A stretch of 54,184 nt of DNA from Desulfobulbaceae bacterium BRH_c16a (GTDB taxonomy: Bacteria > Desulfobacterota > Desulfobulbia > Desulfobulbales > Desulfocapsaceae). Each line of letters begins with the position of its first letter. Positions within the stretch are counted from its first letter, which is position 1. Location of the stretch: positions 1 through 54,184 of the forward strand of contig LADS01000037.1 in NCBI GenBank assembly GCA_000961725.1, given 5' to 3'. Positions 16,381-25,826 of this stretch are shown one piece after another. The notes below the pieces were generated by a model. The model saw nothing but the letters and a program-made list of their open reading frames with translations, was not told the origin of the DNA and made no database searches. The position numbers and the translations under genes are program-made.

Positions 16381-18267
16381 TTACTCCCCTTCCTTTTCCC
16401 GGGCAAACGATGCTTCCAGATAGATCATCTCGCCCTGGGAAACCGCCTTCACCTCATAATCAAGGGTATGGAAGAGTTTGACCATCCGTTTATTTTCATT
16501 GGAGGTATAGGCAGTCAGGCCTTTTATGCCGTTTATTTTGGCGGCCTCCGCCAGCTTCCTGATGACGATCGAAGACAAGCCCTTGCCCTGCCAGTTTTTA
16601 ACCACTGAAAAGGCGATCTCGGCCATCATCGTCTCCGGATTCAGGTAATACTCTCCCACGGCCAGAACCTTCTCAAAACCTGGTGGCCCCTCCACCGCGA
16701 CAATGGTCATGTCCTTGACGTAATCGATCATGAAGGTGTGCTCGATCTGCTTTCTGACAAAACTTTTTTTCTCGTGAAAAAACCGCGAGACCACATCGAT
16801 CGTATCCAGTCCGTAGTAATGCTCCTGAAGGATCCGCTCATCCGTCAGCTTCACCGGCCTGAAGGTGAGGGACCGGTTGCACACTATCCTTGTTTCCTCC
16901 AGCCCCAGCGGATAGATCGAATTCATCTCCTCACGCAGGGAGCGTTCGGGGCCGAGCAGACCGAGCTCTTTTGCTTCCTCAAACAGCCGGTCGCGAAAAT
17001 CCGGATGGGCAATGCTGATCAGGGCGGTGGCCCTTTCCTGGATCGACTTGCCGAACAGGTTGACCGAGCCGTACTCAGTCACCACATACTGCACTTCGCT
17101 GCGCGGCACCACCACCGCGGCGTTCTGCAGCATCGGCACAATGCGGCTGTCCTTGTTGTTGTTGGTAGTCGAGGTGAGCATCAGGATCGATTTACCGCCC
17201 CTGGAGAGCGCAGCGCCACGGAAAAAATCGAGGATTCCGGTTACTCCGGAAAAATTATTGAAGGGTAAAGCATCGGCTGCCACCTGGCCGGTCAGGTCGA
17301 TCTCCCGGCAGATATTCATCGCCACCATCTTGTTGTTTTTTGCTATCTTCCTTGTATCATTGACATATTTAGATGGATGAAACTCTATCGCCGAGTTATT
17401 GTCGAGCAGATCGTAGAGTTCGCGATTGCCGATGGCGTTGCTGCAGATGACTTTTCCGGTGTTGAAGCCCTTTTTGCGATTGTTCACCACCCCCATGGCC
17501 ATCAGCTTCATGATGGTTTGGGTGATATACTGGGTGTGAATGCCCAGATCGTTTTTCTCCATCAATGCCTCGATATTGGCGTCCGAGGTCCCGCCAAGCG
17601 ACATCTGCATCGTCGAGCCGTCTTCGACCAACCGGGACACATAGCGGGCGATCTTGCCGGCTGTCGCCACATCCGGGTATGTGCCTATTTCTATCAATTC
17701 TTCATCATGTTCGACAAAATAATCGATATCGTTGACATGGATATAACTTCGTCCCAGCACCCGCGGCATTCTCCTGTTCACCTGGGCAATAACCAGATCG
17801 GCCGCTGCCGCCGCAGAAGCAGTGACATCGACTGAGATTCCAAGGCTCATCCAGCCGAAATCGTCCGGCGGCGTGACCTGGATCAGAGCCACCTGAATTG
17901 GCAGCAGACGCGACTTGATAAGCTTGTGAACATCCGAGAGGTTGATCGGGGTGATAAAACGCAAGTCACCTTTAAAACTCTTGGAGTTGGCCGATCCCAG
18001 ATAGAAGGAGCGGATATTGAGGTTCTGGGATTTCGATTTTTCAGCAATCAGGGAAAGCGAGCTGCTCTCGCCGCTGAACATCCGAACAATCTCGAGATCG
18101 GTATAATTGCGGCCGACATCGGCCAGTCCCTTGACCAGCCGCTGCGGTTCGCCACACGAGGAACCGATGAAAATTCGCTGCCCCGACTGGATCTTGGCGA
18201 TCGCTTGTTCGACGGACAATCTGTTTCTCTGATAATTATCCGCCCAGTATCCCGAATTGCTCGTCAT
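16381..18267 (-). CDS. Acetyl-CoA hydrolase/transferase fused to GNAT acetyltransferase domain
   Basis: A 628-residue protein. Residues ~15-440 form a class I CoA-transferase of the acetyl-CoA hydrolase / 4-hydroxybutyrate CoA-transferase type: an opening FIGSSCGEP, GISVDVTASAAAAADLVIAQVN, and a C-terminal lobe with the catalytic Glu region VVTEYGSVNLFGKS. The last ~170 residues form a GNAT domain (MAEIAFSVVKNWQGKGLSSIVIRKL, the acetyl-CoA binding loop). The start at 18267 follows GGAG by 6 bases and is preferred over an in-frame TTG at 18279. Such fusions could link CoA transfer with protein lysine acylation. The acyl substrate is unknown. The gene is monocistronic and convergent with the cytochrome gene. 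Confidence 0.92.
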   Translation of the reverse strand: MTSNSGYWADNYQRNRLSVEQAIAKIQSGQRIFIGSSCGEPQRLVKGLADVGRNYTDLEIVRMFSGESSSLSLIAEKSKSQNLNIRSFYLGSANSKSFKGDLRFITPINLSDVHKLIKSRLLPIQVALIQVTPPDDFGWMSLGISVDVTASAAAAADLVIAQVNRRMPRVLGRSYIHVNDIDYFVEHDEELIEIGTYPDVATAGKIARYVSRLVEDGSTMQMSLGGTSDANIEALMEKNDLGIHTQYITQTIMKLMAMGVVNNRKKGFNTGKVICSNAIGNRELYDLLDNNSAIEFHPSKYVNDTRKIAKNNKMVAMNICREIDLTGQVAADALPFNNFSGVTGILDFFRGAALSRGGKSILMLTSTTNNNKDSRIVPMLQNAAVVVPRSEVQYVVTEYGSVNLFGKSIQERATALISIAHPDFRDRLFEEAKELGLLGPERSLREEMNSIYPLGLEETRIVCNRSLTFRPVKLTDERILQEHYYGLDTIDVVSRFFHEKKSFVRKQIEHTFMIDYVKDMTIVAVEGPPGFEKVLAVGEYYLNPETMMAEIAFSVVKNWQGKGLSSIVIRKLAEAAKINGIKGLTAYTSNENKRMVKLFHTLDYEVKAVSQGEMIYLEASFAREKEGE

Positions 18268-18300
18268 GTCGATCTCCAAATATGTTGTGTGTGCAGCTTT

Positions 18301-18334
18301 CCGATCAGTTTTAATACCCGATCAGTTTTAATAC
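18301..18334. repeat. Tandem 17-bp repeat upstream of CoA-transferase
   Basis: Two perfect head-to-tail copies of CCGATCAGTTTTAATAC, in the divergent promoter region between the CoA-transferase gene and the Ser/Thr kinase gene. Regularly spaced copies could be binding sites; a simple slippage duplication is equally possible. Confidence 0.7.
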
Positions 18335-18501
18335 TATTGGTTCTCAATATTTTTCGCAAGCATGACCGGCAACCGCCTTTTAATACATTCGCTTTCCCCT
18401 GTTCTCCCTTTGTTCGACCTCCTTCAAAATAATATTTGCCTGGCTAGCGGTACATCTGATAGGCTGAATTATCGTTACCAATCGAGCCATGGAGCAACCA
18501 T

Positions 18502-19845
18502 TTGCAGACTCCAATTGAAACCATACTGACCTTTGGACTGTCAACCGCAGAGACGTCTCTGGTCAAACGGCTGGTTTCCTCGTTCGAGATCGATACAGTC
18601 GCCCTGACTATCGGCACCGTCCGCAATTACGTAAAGAACCATCCGGAAAAGAAAATCTGTCTGGTTGTCTACCATGTGAATGCCCTGCATTCGAAGCAGG
18701 ATCGCGTCATTCAGTTGATCCGCGATTTTGTCGGCGACATAGTTTCTTTCCTTATCCTGGTCCCCCATGAAAAACTGCATGAGATCAACAAGTTACTGGA
18801 GGCCGGAGCGGACGATTTTATCGAGTTGCCACTAAATGAAGACAGGTTTTCGATCAGTTTCCTGATCCTCCTGGAAATGGGCCAGGCCCTGCCCCGGCAA
18901 GGTGCAAAAAGGCCTACCGTTGCCGTCGACAAAGAAGCACCGAGCGACCTGGATGGCTGGAACAGGGTTGTCGATTATATTCAGGATGGTTTAAGCTATT
19001 TCGCGCCGAAATCGCTGATACGACGGGCCCGGCCGGTAAATATTTCCGAGAGGTGGCAGCGGTTTAAAAGGCTCGGCATTGGCGGGTTCGGCACCGTGTG
19101 GCTGATCAAGGAAACCGGGACGGGAAGACTGGCCGTGGCCAAAACCCCGCATTCGGCCGAACTCAATATCAGCGTTCTGCGTTCCGCCGCCATTTTGAAG
19201 AGGCTGGTCCACCACCCGAATGTCGTCCACCTGATCGAGGTCGTCAAAGACCACGGCAAGTTTATCCTGATCCAGGAGTATGCAGCGGGCCCCACCCTCC
19301 AGCACCTGCTGGAAAAAGGCATTTCCGCCCTGGATAAGGAGAGCTGCTTTCTGCAGCTGCTCTCGGTCGTCTCCTACGCCCATAAACACAAGATCCTGCA
19401 CCGGGACATCAAACCGGAAAACATCATCATCGGCCCGACCGGCAGGCTGAAACTTCTCGATTTCGGTATCGCCCGCGACCTCTCCTGGCAGTCCGCCGAC
19501 AGCAGCTCCGCCGGCACCGTCAATTTCATGCCGCCGGAACAGTTCGAAGGCCGGAGCTGCATTGCAAGCGATGTCTGGGCGCTTGGCGTCATTCTCTACA
19601 TCTTCGCCACCAATGCCGTGCCTTATTGTCAGCAGAACGATCAGTATCCGATGGACATTGAGGTGAACGTCGAGAGTAAAGCACCACGGACGATCAACCC
19701 CGACCTCGACATCGAGCTTGATCAAATAATCATGCGCTGCCTGCAGAAGGATCTCGAAAAGCGCTACAAAAACGCCACCGAACTGCAGAGCGACCTCCAG
19801 GCGAAATTTCCGCAGTTCGGCATGGGCCGACTGCTTCCCAATTAA
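18502..19845 (+). CDS. Ser/Thr protein kinase with N-terminal degenerate receiver domain
   Basis: A 447-residue cytoplasmic protein. Residues ~1-130 fold like a response-regulator receiver but lack the phosphorylated Asp (LVVYHVN) and the acidic pocket, while keeping the GADDFIELP end, so this is a pseudo-receiver. Residues ~170-440 form a Hanks-type kinase: glycine loop LGIGGFGTVW, VAIK-like lysine in VAKTP, HRDIKPEN catalytic loop, LLDFGIARD metal site and a PPEQF activation segment. There is no membrane segment. The start is TTG, placed 7 bases after GGAG; a nearby ATG at 18489 is out of frame. It converges on the metallophosphoesterase gene. The target proteins are unknown. Confidence 0.9.
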   Translation: MQTPIETILTFGLSTAETSLVKRLVSSFEIDTVALTIGTVRNYVKNHPEKKICLVVYHVNALHSKQDRVIQLIRDFVGDIVSFLILVPHEKLHEINKLLEAGADDFIELPLNEDRFSISFLILLEMGQALPRQGAKRPTVAVDKEAPSDLDGWNRVVDYIQDGLSYFAPKSLIRRARPVNISERWQRFKRLGIGGFGTVWLIKETGTGRLAVAKTPHSAELNISVLRSAAILKRLVHHPNVVHLIEVVKDHGKFILIQEYAAGPTLQHLLEKGISALDKESCFLQLLSVVSYAHKHKILHRDIKPENIIIGPTGRLKLLDFGIARDLSWQSADSSSAGTVNFMPPEQFEGRSCIASDVWALGVILYIFATNAVPYCQQNDQYPMDIEVNVESKAPRTINPDLDIELDQIIMRCLQKDLEKRYKNATELQSDLQAKFPQFGMGRLLPN

Positions 19846-19877
19846 CCCTTCGCAAAATTGCCATTTCCGGACAGACA

Positions 19878-20612
19878 CTACAAGCCGTCGGCGAGTCTCA
19901 TGGCAAACGCCTTCGGCAAGCCGGCCGCCAGGATCTTTTCCGCCGCACGCACGTGATCATAGGCTATCCGGTAGAATTCGATCGTTTTTTGCCGGTCGTC
20001 ATAGATCAGATAGGAGGCTCTTGGATCTCCGTCCCGCGGCTGTCCGACGCTGCCGCAGTTGAAGATCTGCCGGTTGAGTTCCGCCGCCGGCACCACCATG
20101 GTATGCTGCGGCGAACGGATATAGATGCAGAAGAAATTTTTCCGGGTTATGGCGATCGGCACATGGGTGTGGCCGACGAAGAGGATCTTTGCTTTCGAGC
20201 GGGCAAAGGAGCTGGAAATATAGGTTTTTTCCGTAACGTAATACCAGTTGCGCGGCCGATACGGATTGGAATGGCAAAAGGAGATATCCTGCCATTTGAT
20301 GATATCCTCCATCTCCCTGAGAAACCATATCCCTGTTTTCGAGATAACCTCGCGGGTCCAGACGATAGCCTGCCTGGCTTCCCTTTTCATGTTGATCGGA
20401 ATGCCCAGCACGGCGGCATCATGGTTGCCGAGCAGACAAGGACAGTCAGGCAGGGACCGCAGTAACTCAATACATTCATTGGGGTTCGCGCCATAGCCCA
20501 CGACATCGCCGAGACAGATATAGCGGTCTGCCTGTTTATGTGCAGCATGGGCAAGAACCGCTTCGAGCGCTTCCAGGTTGGCATGAATATCGGAAAAGAC
20601 TGCAACTCTCAT
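19878..20612 (-). CDS. Metallophosphoesterase (YfcE/MJ0936-like)
   Basis: A 244-residue calcineurin-like phosphoesterase, predicted cytoplasmic. All dimetal motifs are present: FSDIHANLEAL, GDVVGYGANP, GNHDAAV, a middle histidine in the SFCHSNP segment, and GHTHVP. The sequence after that, NCGSVGQPRDGDPRASY, is typical of the YfcE-like subgroup that acts on phosphodiesters. MRVAVFSD at 20612 was chosen as the start because family members begin here; the frame is open upstream to 20660. The physiological substrate is unknown. Confidence 0.93.
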   Translation of the reverse strand: MRVAVFSDIHANLEALEAVLAHAAHKQADRYICLGDVVGYGANPNECIELLRSLPDCPCLLGNHDAAVLGIPINMKREARQAIVWTREVISKTGIWFLREMEDIIKWQDISFCHSNPYRPRNWYYVTEKTYISSSFARSKAKILFVGHTHVPIAITRKNFFCIYIRSPQHTMVVPAAELNRQIFNCGSVGQPRDGDPRASYLIYDDRQKTIEFYRIAYDHVRAAEKILAAGLPKAFAMRLADGL

Positions 20613-20867
20613 GGGTTCCCCAAGTTGTACCGTCCTGTCATATTGGACCATCCAGCCCACACGAATGCGGATGACCTCTATACGATATAAATCAGTTTGG
20701 CATGAATAGCAAACATCCCGGCTGGAACCTCTGAAACCCTGCGTAGCAAGGTGCGTTATTTCCTTTCCCTGGCCAATTTTTCCTTCCCTTTGCCCCTCTT
20801 TTCCGCTATTGGTATTGGTTCGGCAATACTTTCCTTCCCCTGCAACCTCAACAGGACCGACCTGATA

Positions 20868-22265
20868 ATGCTGCCCTCCGACGAAAAAAAAATATTGGAA
20901 AAATTCCTGTCATTAACCCGGAACCCTGACGACACCTTCAGCTATGACGAGTTGCTTGGCTATCTCTTCGGTCTGGCCATGACCCCGGATACCCTCCCCG
21001 TCGACGAATGGATTCCCTTCATCTTCGGCGGAGAGGCGCCAACATACAAATCGATGAAGCAGATGCAGGAAATATCCGACTGCCTTACGCGCATTTTCAA
21101 CAGGTTTGTCGATTCTTTTCATGACAATAAACTGGATTTCCCGATCGACATCGCCAGCCTGGACGATCAGCAGGTCTTCACCGTCTACGAATGGGTATCC
21201 GGTTTTGAAGAGGCACTGGCTCTGCGCGACGATCTCTGGGACCCGGACCAGTTTCCGAAGCTTGCCAAGGCGAAAAAGGAAGAGTTGTATTACAGCCAGA
21301 TGATTGTCCAGGGATTAGTCGAACCGGATCAGGTCATGGATTTTTTTGATAATCTGCCGGACGAATTTCTGCAGGAAGCCTTTCCCGGAATGGATTCCGA
21401 AAATACCGACAGGGAGATGCAGATCCAGGTCTTCCTCATGGCTTCCCTGCCGCTGGCTGTCCGGACCCTGCAGAACCATGCCCGGATGGTCAAAAAGAAA
21501 AGGCAGCGGAAATCGGACAGCCGGCCCATTCAGCTGCCGGTCACGAGAACCAGGGCGGCCCAGAATGACAGCTGTCAGTGCAGCAGCAAAGGACAAGGCG
21601 GCTCATGCTGTCCCAAAACTGCGGCCCCGGTTGGACCGAAAAAATCGAATATCATCAAGGTCAATTTTCCGCAGCACGGCAGGAAAAAAATCGGTCCGAC
21701 CGCCCCGATTTATCAACTGAAAGTGACGTTGCAAGGGGCAAAGCCGCCGATCTGGCGACGTATTCTGGTGCCCGGAGACACCACCCTGGAACAGTTGCAT
21801 AAGGTTATTCAGCTCTGCATGGGCTGGACCGACAGCCATCTCCACCAGTTCCTGATCGATCGCACCTGTTATTGCCTCCCCGACGAGGACGATTCATTGC
21901 GGACCAGCAGGCCGAAAGATGAAGCGAAATTTAGCCTCCAGGCCCTGGAGGAAAAAATCCTTCCCGGGTTTCAATACATCTATGATTACGGCGATGACTG
22001 GCTGCACCAGATAGCCGTTGAAAAAGTCCTCGACCCGGAAGAAGGCAAACCCTATCCGGTCCTGCTTGCCGGCAAACGGGCCTGCCCACCGGAGGACATC
22101 GGCGGAATCCCAGGCTATCTCCATCTCCTGGAGGTGCTTGCCGACCCGGAAGACGAAGAATATCAGGATTTCGTCGACTGGCTGGATGAGAATTTCGCCC
22201 CCGACCGTTTCGGCAAGGAAGAAATCGCCCTCATCAACGTGGTGCTGGAGGAGATCTACTCGTAG
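20868..22265 (+). CDS. UPF0149-like / pRiA4b ORF-3-like fusion protein
   Basis: A 465-residue protein of two parts. The N-terminal ~190 residues resemble the UPF0149 (YecA/YgfB) helical family: LSYDELLGYLFGLAM-like and EWIPFIFGGEAP segments. A linker with a cysteine-rich patch (CQCSSKGQGGSCC) follows, somewhat like the metal-binding SEC-C tail that often follows UPF0149. The C-terminal ~180 residues match the plasmid pRiA4b ORF-3 domain (YQLKVTLQGAKPPIWRRI, HLHQFLI, YDYGDDWLHQI, ACPPEDIGG). The frame opens earlier with GTG at 20751, but the ATG at 20868 starts the conserved part. Function unknown. Confidence 0.85.
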   Translation: MLPSDEKKILEKFLSLTRNPDDTFSYDELLGYLFGLAMTPDTLPVDEWIPFIFGGEAPTYKSMKQMQEISDCLTRIFNRFVDSFHDNKLDFPIDIASLDDQQVFTVYEWVSGFEEALALRDDLWDPDQFPKLAKAKKEELYYSQMIVQGLVEPDQVMDFFDNLPDEFLQEAFPGMDSENTDREMQIQVFLMASLPLAVRTLQNHARMVKKKRQRKSDSRPIQLPVTRTRAAQNDSCQCSSKGQGGSCCPKTAAPVGPKKSNIIKVNFPQHGRKKIGPTAPIYQLKVTLQGAKPPIWRRILVPGDTTLEQLHKVIQLCMGWTDSHLHQFLIDRTCYCLPDEDDSLRTSRPKDEAKFSLQALEEKILPGFQYIYDYGDDWLHQIAVEKVLDPEEGKPYPVLLAGKRACPPEDIGGIPGYLHLLEVLADPEDEEYQDFVDWLDENFAPDRFGKEEIALINVVLEEIYS

Positions 22266-22417
22266 GAGGCTGTCCGAGAATGCTCTTTTTCCCCATATCT
22301 GCGTTATTTCATGAAAATAATGCTCGCAATATCAACTATATGGCTGTGCTTATTTTCCTAAAATGCCTTGATCTGAGAAAAAATAGCTCTTCTCGAACAA
22401 CCCCCTAGGAATCGCCG

Positions 22418-24910
22418 ATGACTGCTCCGAATCCCCTGCTTCAGCTTGCCGACGAATTTGTCCGAGACACCGGCTGCAATATTTTTTTGACCGGAAAAGC
22501 AGGCACCGGCAAGACCACCTTCCTCCACAACCTCAAGAAAAAAACCCCGAAAAGGATGATCGTCACCGCGCCCACCGGCGTGGCGGCGATCAACGCCGGC
22601 GGAGTCACGCTCCACTCTTTTTTCCAGATGCCGTTCGGGCCGTTCGTGCCGGGCAGCGAGGGCGAAGGCCGACATAAGTTCAGAAAAGACAAGGTCAATC
22701 TGATCAAGAGCCTCGATCTTTTGGTGATCGACGAGATCAGCATGGTCCGGGCCGATCTGCTGGACGGGGTCGACAGCGTCCTGCGCCGCTACCGCCGCAG
22801 CAACCTGCCGTTCGGCGGGGTCCAGCTGCTCCTGATCGGCGACCTGCACCAGCTTGCCCCGGTGGTGAAAGACGTCGACTGGCGCCTGCTGCAACGTCAT
22901 TACGATTCGCCCTACTTCTTCAGCAGCAACAGTCTGCGCCGGACCGAACTGATCTCCATCGAACTGCAGCATATCTATCGCCAGGCGGACCGCCGTTTCA
23001 TCGAACTGCTCAACCACGTTCGCGACAATCGCCTTGATCCGGCCACCCTGCAGGAACTCAACCGCCGCCATATCGACGGCTTTGTCGATGAGAAAAACCT
23101 CGGTTACATCACCCTCTGCACCCATAACAGCAGCGCCGATGCGATCAACAACGCCAGGCTTAAGACACTGACCCCGAAAACCCACCGCTTCGATGCCGAG
23201 ATAGAGGGTGAATTCCCCGAACATTCCTACCCGACCGCCCTTACCCTCGAGTTGAAAATAGACGCTCAGGTGATGTTCGTCCGCAACGATTCGTCGCCCG
23301 AGAAACGTTTTTTCAATGGCAAGATCGGCAAAATAACTCGCATTAAAGACGACCGCATCTGGATCAAATGCCCGGACGACGACGAGGAGATCGTGGTCGA
23401 ACCGGCCACCTGGGATAATATCGAATACACCCTCAACGAAGAGACGCTCGAGATCACCGAAAACAAGGTCGGCGCCTTTATCCAGCACCCGCTGAAACTG
23501 GCCTGGGCCATTACCATCCACAAGAGCCAGGGCCTCACCTTCGACCGGGCCGTCATCGACGCCCAGGCCGCCTTTGCCCACGGCCAGGTCTATGTCGCGC
23601 TCAGCCGCTGCCGAACCCTGGAGGGCATGGTTCTCAGTTCGCCTCTTGCGGCAAGAGCCGTGAAGACCGACAGCACCGTCAAGCGCTTTGTCGAAGAGGC
23701 CGGAGAAAATGTCCCGACCGACGCCCAGCTGGCCACGGCCAAGATCCGCTACCAGCAGAGCCTCCTGCTCGAATGTTTTGATTTTCAGCGACTGCAGGGG
23801 CTCCTTGCGCGACTGATCTCGACGGTGGAACGAAGCGGGGAACTGGTACGGATTACCGGCGCGGGCAACCTCCACGACCTGCAGATAAAGACCGTAAACG
23901 AAATCTGCAGCGTCGGCGCCAATTTCTGCAGACAGTTGCAGGGGATGTTTATCGACACAGTCCCTCCCGCCGAAGATATTGCGATACGGGAGAGACTACA
24001 GAAAGCCTCCGCCTATTTTCAGGAAAAGTTTGCGGCGGGAATAGGCGAAGTTGTCGCCGCTTTCCAGGTGGAAACCGACAACAAAGAAATCCGCAAAAAA
24101 GCCAAAAACCTGTGCAAGTGGCTGCAGGAAGAAACCGCCGTGAAGCTTGCGGCGGTACGGTGCTGCGAGTCGGGATTTTCCACTGCGGAGTATCTGAGAG
24201 CCATCTCCTCGGCCGAGATCAGCGTAAAGCCAAAGAAGGAAAAACCTCCGGCAATTACCTACTCCGAAGCCGATGTCGGCCATCCCGACCTTTTTCTTGC
24301 TTTAAAGGAGTGGCGGAGCCGCAAGGCAAAAGAAGAAAACGTCGCCCACTTCCAGGTCATGCACCAGAAGACCTTGATCCAGATCGCCGTCAACCTGCCC
24401 GACTCCCTCCCGGCCCTCACCAAGCTGAAAGGGATCGGCAAAATCCTGGCGGAAAAGTACGGCGAGGAGTTGATAACGCTCGTTGCCGAATACCGCGCCA
24501 AAAATGATATCCAGGAGGTCACCCTCCCCATCCCTGTCCAGGCAGAACCGGAAGACCATAAAAAGGATAAAGACACCAGCGAACCAAAAGCAGCAAAGGA
24601 ACCCAAAATCCCAACCAGGCTCCTTTCCCTCGAACTCTTCGACCAAGGCCTGACAGTCGCCCAGATCGCCGAACAGCGCGGCTTTGCCTTCACCACCATC
24701 GAAAACCACCTGTCCCAATGCATAGAATACGGCGAACTCCCCAGCGACCGGCTGATCGCCCCGGAAAAACGCCAATCACTCGAACAGATCATCCTGCCCC
24801 TGCAGAACCAAAAGCTCAGCGAAATCAAAGAAGCACTAGGCGACGCCTGCACCTACGGGGAAATCAGATATATCATCGCCCACCATCGACACCAAAAGGC
24901 CAAGGCCTGA
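22418..24910 (+). CDS. PIF1/RecD-like helicase with HRDC and helix-turn-helix C-terminus
   Basis: An 830-residue DNA helicase of superfamily 1. Walker A is GKAGTGKTTF (near residue 26), Walker B VIDEISMV, motif III LLIGDLHQLAP, and the C-terminal motifs are TIHKSQGLTFDRAVID and VYVALSRCRTLEG. This is the PIF1/UvrD_C_2 layout. An HRDC domain lies near residues 640-700 (LALKEWRSRKAKEENV, LTKLKGIGKILAEKYG), followed by a charged linker and a C-terminal HTH_40 domain (LSLELFDQGLTVAQIAEQRG). This set of domains is found in a conserved bacterial group linked to DNA-structure processing. There is no operon partner; the gene converges on the B3/B4 gene. Confidence 0.94.
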   Translation: MTAPNPLLQLADEFVRDTGCNIFLTGKAGTGKTTFLHNLKKKTPKRMIVTAPTGVAAINAGGVTLHSFFQMPFGPFVPGSEGEGRHKFRKDKVNLIKSLDLLVIDEISMVRADLLDGVDSVLRRYRRSNLPFGGVQLLLIGDLHQLAPVVKDVDWRLLQRHYDSPYFFSSNSLRRTELISIELQHIYRQADRRFIELLNHVRDNRLDPATLQELNRRHIDGFVDEKNLGYITLCTHNSSADAINNARLKTLTPKTHRFDAEIEGEFPEHSYPTALTLELKIDAQVMFVRNDSSPEKRFFNGKIGKITRIKDDRIWIKCPDDDEEIVVEPATWDNIEYTLNEETLEITENKVGAFIQHPLKLAWAITIHKSQGLTFDRAVIDAQAAFAHGQVYVALSRCRTLEGMVLSSPLAARAVKTDSTVKRFVEEAGENVPTDAQLATAKIRYQQSLLLECFDFQRLQGLLARLISTVERSGELVRITGAGNLHDLQIKTVNEICSVGANFCRQLQGMFIDTVPPAEDIAIRERLQKASAYFQEKFAAGIGEVVAAFQVETDNKEIRKKAKNLCKWLQEETAVKLAAVRCCESGFSTAEYLRAISSAEISVKPKKEKPPAITYSEADVGHPDLFLALKEWRSRKAKEENVAHFQVMHQKTLIQIAVNLPDSLPALTKLKGIGKILAEKYGEELITLVAEYRAKNDIQEVTLPIPVQAEPEDHKKDKDTSEPKAAKEPKIPTRLLSLELFDQGLTVAQIAEQRGFAFTTIENHLSQCIEYGELPSDRLIAPEKRQSLEQIILPLQNQKLSEIKEALGDACTYGEIRYIIAHHRHQKAKA

Positions 24911-24990
24911 AGCATGACTTCATAATTGCCGGTTTCGTGCTCCGGGTACAATCACAAAAGGATACGCTCTCATGGGTTTGCCGTTCTACT

Positions 24991-25695
24991 TTATTCAATC
25001 GCCAATTCCATACTCTTTCTATCCACCCAGCCGACGCTGGTTCGGCAGCCCAGCGTATTTTCCAGAATATCTGCCAGTTCATTCCTGGCGTTCCGGACCG
25101 CCGTGTCGTTGATCTCCGAAAATCCGTCGATCGGATAAAAAATATCCGTGGTGTTTGCCGTTATCATCCCGGAAACGCCCTGCCGCCAAATCCATTTGCG
25201 GGTTTTAATGCTGTTGCCCCCGGCATAAACCAGCTCTCCCGCATCCACCGCTTCGGGCTCTGTTGCACCGAACGGAATAAAGGTATCCTCCGGCACGGCA
25301 AAGCGGATTTCGATATCATAGTTGCCGGCATGAATGTCGTGCGCACCGATAGGCAGGACGTGCTTCAGGGAAATTGCGTTGCCCAGGTCCACGATTGGAT
25401 TGATCAGCGGGAACATGCCGCCTTTCAGAACCCTCTTCACCAGCGCCTCGATGGAGCACATAAACTTGTTGGGATTGTAACCCAGCGCCTGAAAGGCATT
25501 TCGATATGGCGCAATTTCATCTGTTTCCCTGACATTTACGCCTTTCAACCGATGCCGGATGTCGTCAATGGAATTTTCTAATAGCGCGGCAATCTTCGGA
25601 TTGGTTTTCCGGTTATCCATGCCTCGAGCCACTACCACGCCGAAACAGGCATTCGGCAATACTTCAAACACTTTTGGCTGTACTTTAAATTTCAT
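24991..25695 (-). CDS. B3/B4 tRNA-binding domain protein
   Basis: A 234-residue protein consisting almost wholly of the B3/B4 domain known from the editing region of phenylalanyl-tRNA synthetase beta chain (RNAFQALGYNPNKFMCSIEAL, INPIVDLGNAISLKHVLPIGAHD). The free-standing family may hydrolyse wrongly charged tRNA or bind an amino acid; direct evidence for most members is thin. The ATG at 25695 has GGAG 6 bases upstream and is chosen over the in-frame start at 25707. It appears monocistronic. Confidence 0.9.
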   Translation of the reverse strand: MKFKVQPKVFEVLPNACFGVVVARGMDNRKTNPKIAALLENSIDDIRHRLKGVNVRETDEIAPYRNAFQALGYNPNKFMCSIEALVKRVLKGGMFPLINPIVDLGNAISLKHVLPIGAHDIHAGNYDIEIRFAVPEDTFIPFGATEPEAVDAGELVYAGGNSIKTRKWIWRQGVSGMITANTTDIFYPIDGFSEINDTAVRNARNELADILENTLGCRTSVGWVDRKSMELAIE

Positions 25696-25826
25696 AGACT
25701 GCTCCATGCTTAATCAAGGTTATGCAATACACTCTGACCCCCCACAAGGGGGATAAGTACCTTCACGAAATTCTTTCCAAGAAACAAGAAAATGTATTTC
25801 CAAGATACTAAAAGGAGAGGAGGACG

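Noticed and set aside
22358..23875. 505-codon minus-strand frame opposite the helicase
   Set aside because: The plus strand carries all helicase motifs; this is a mirror frame.
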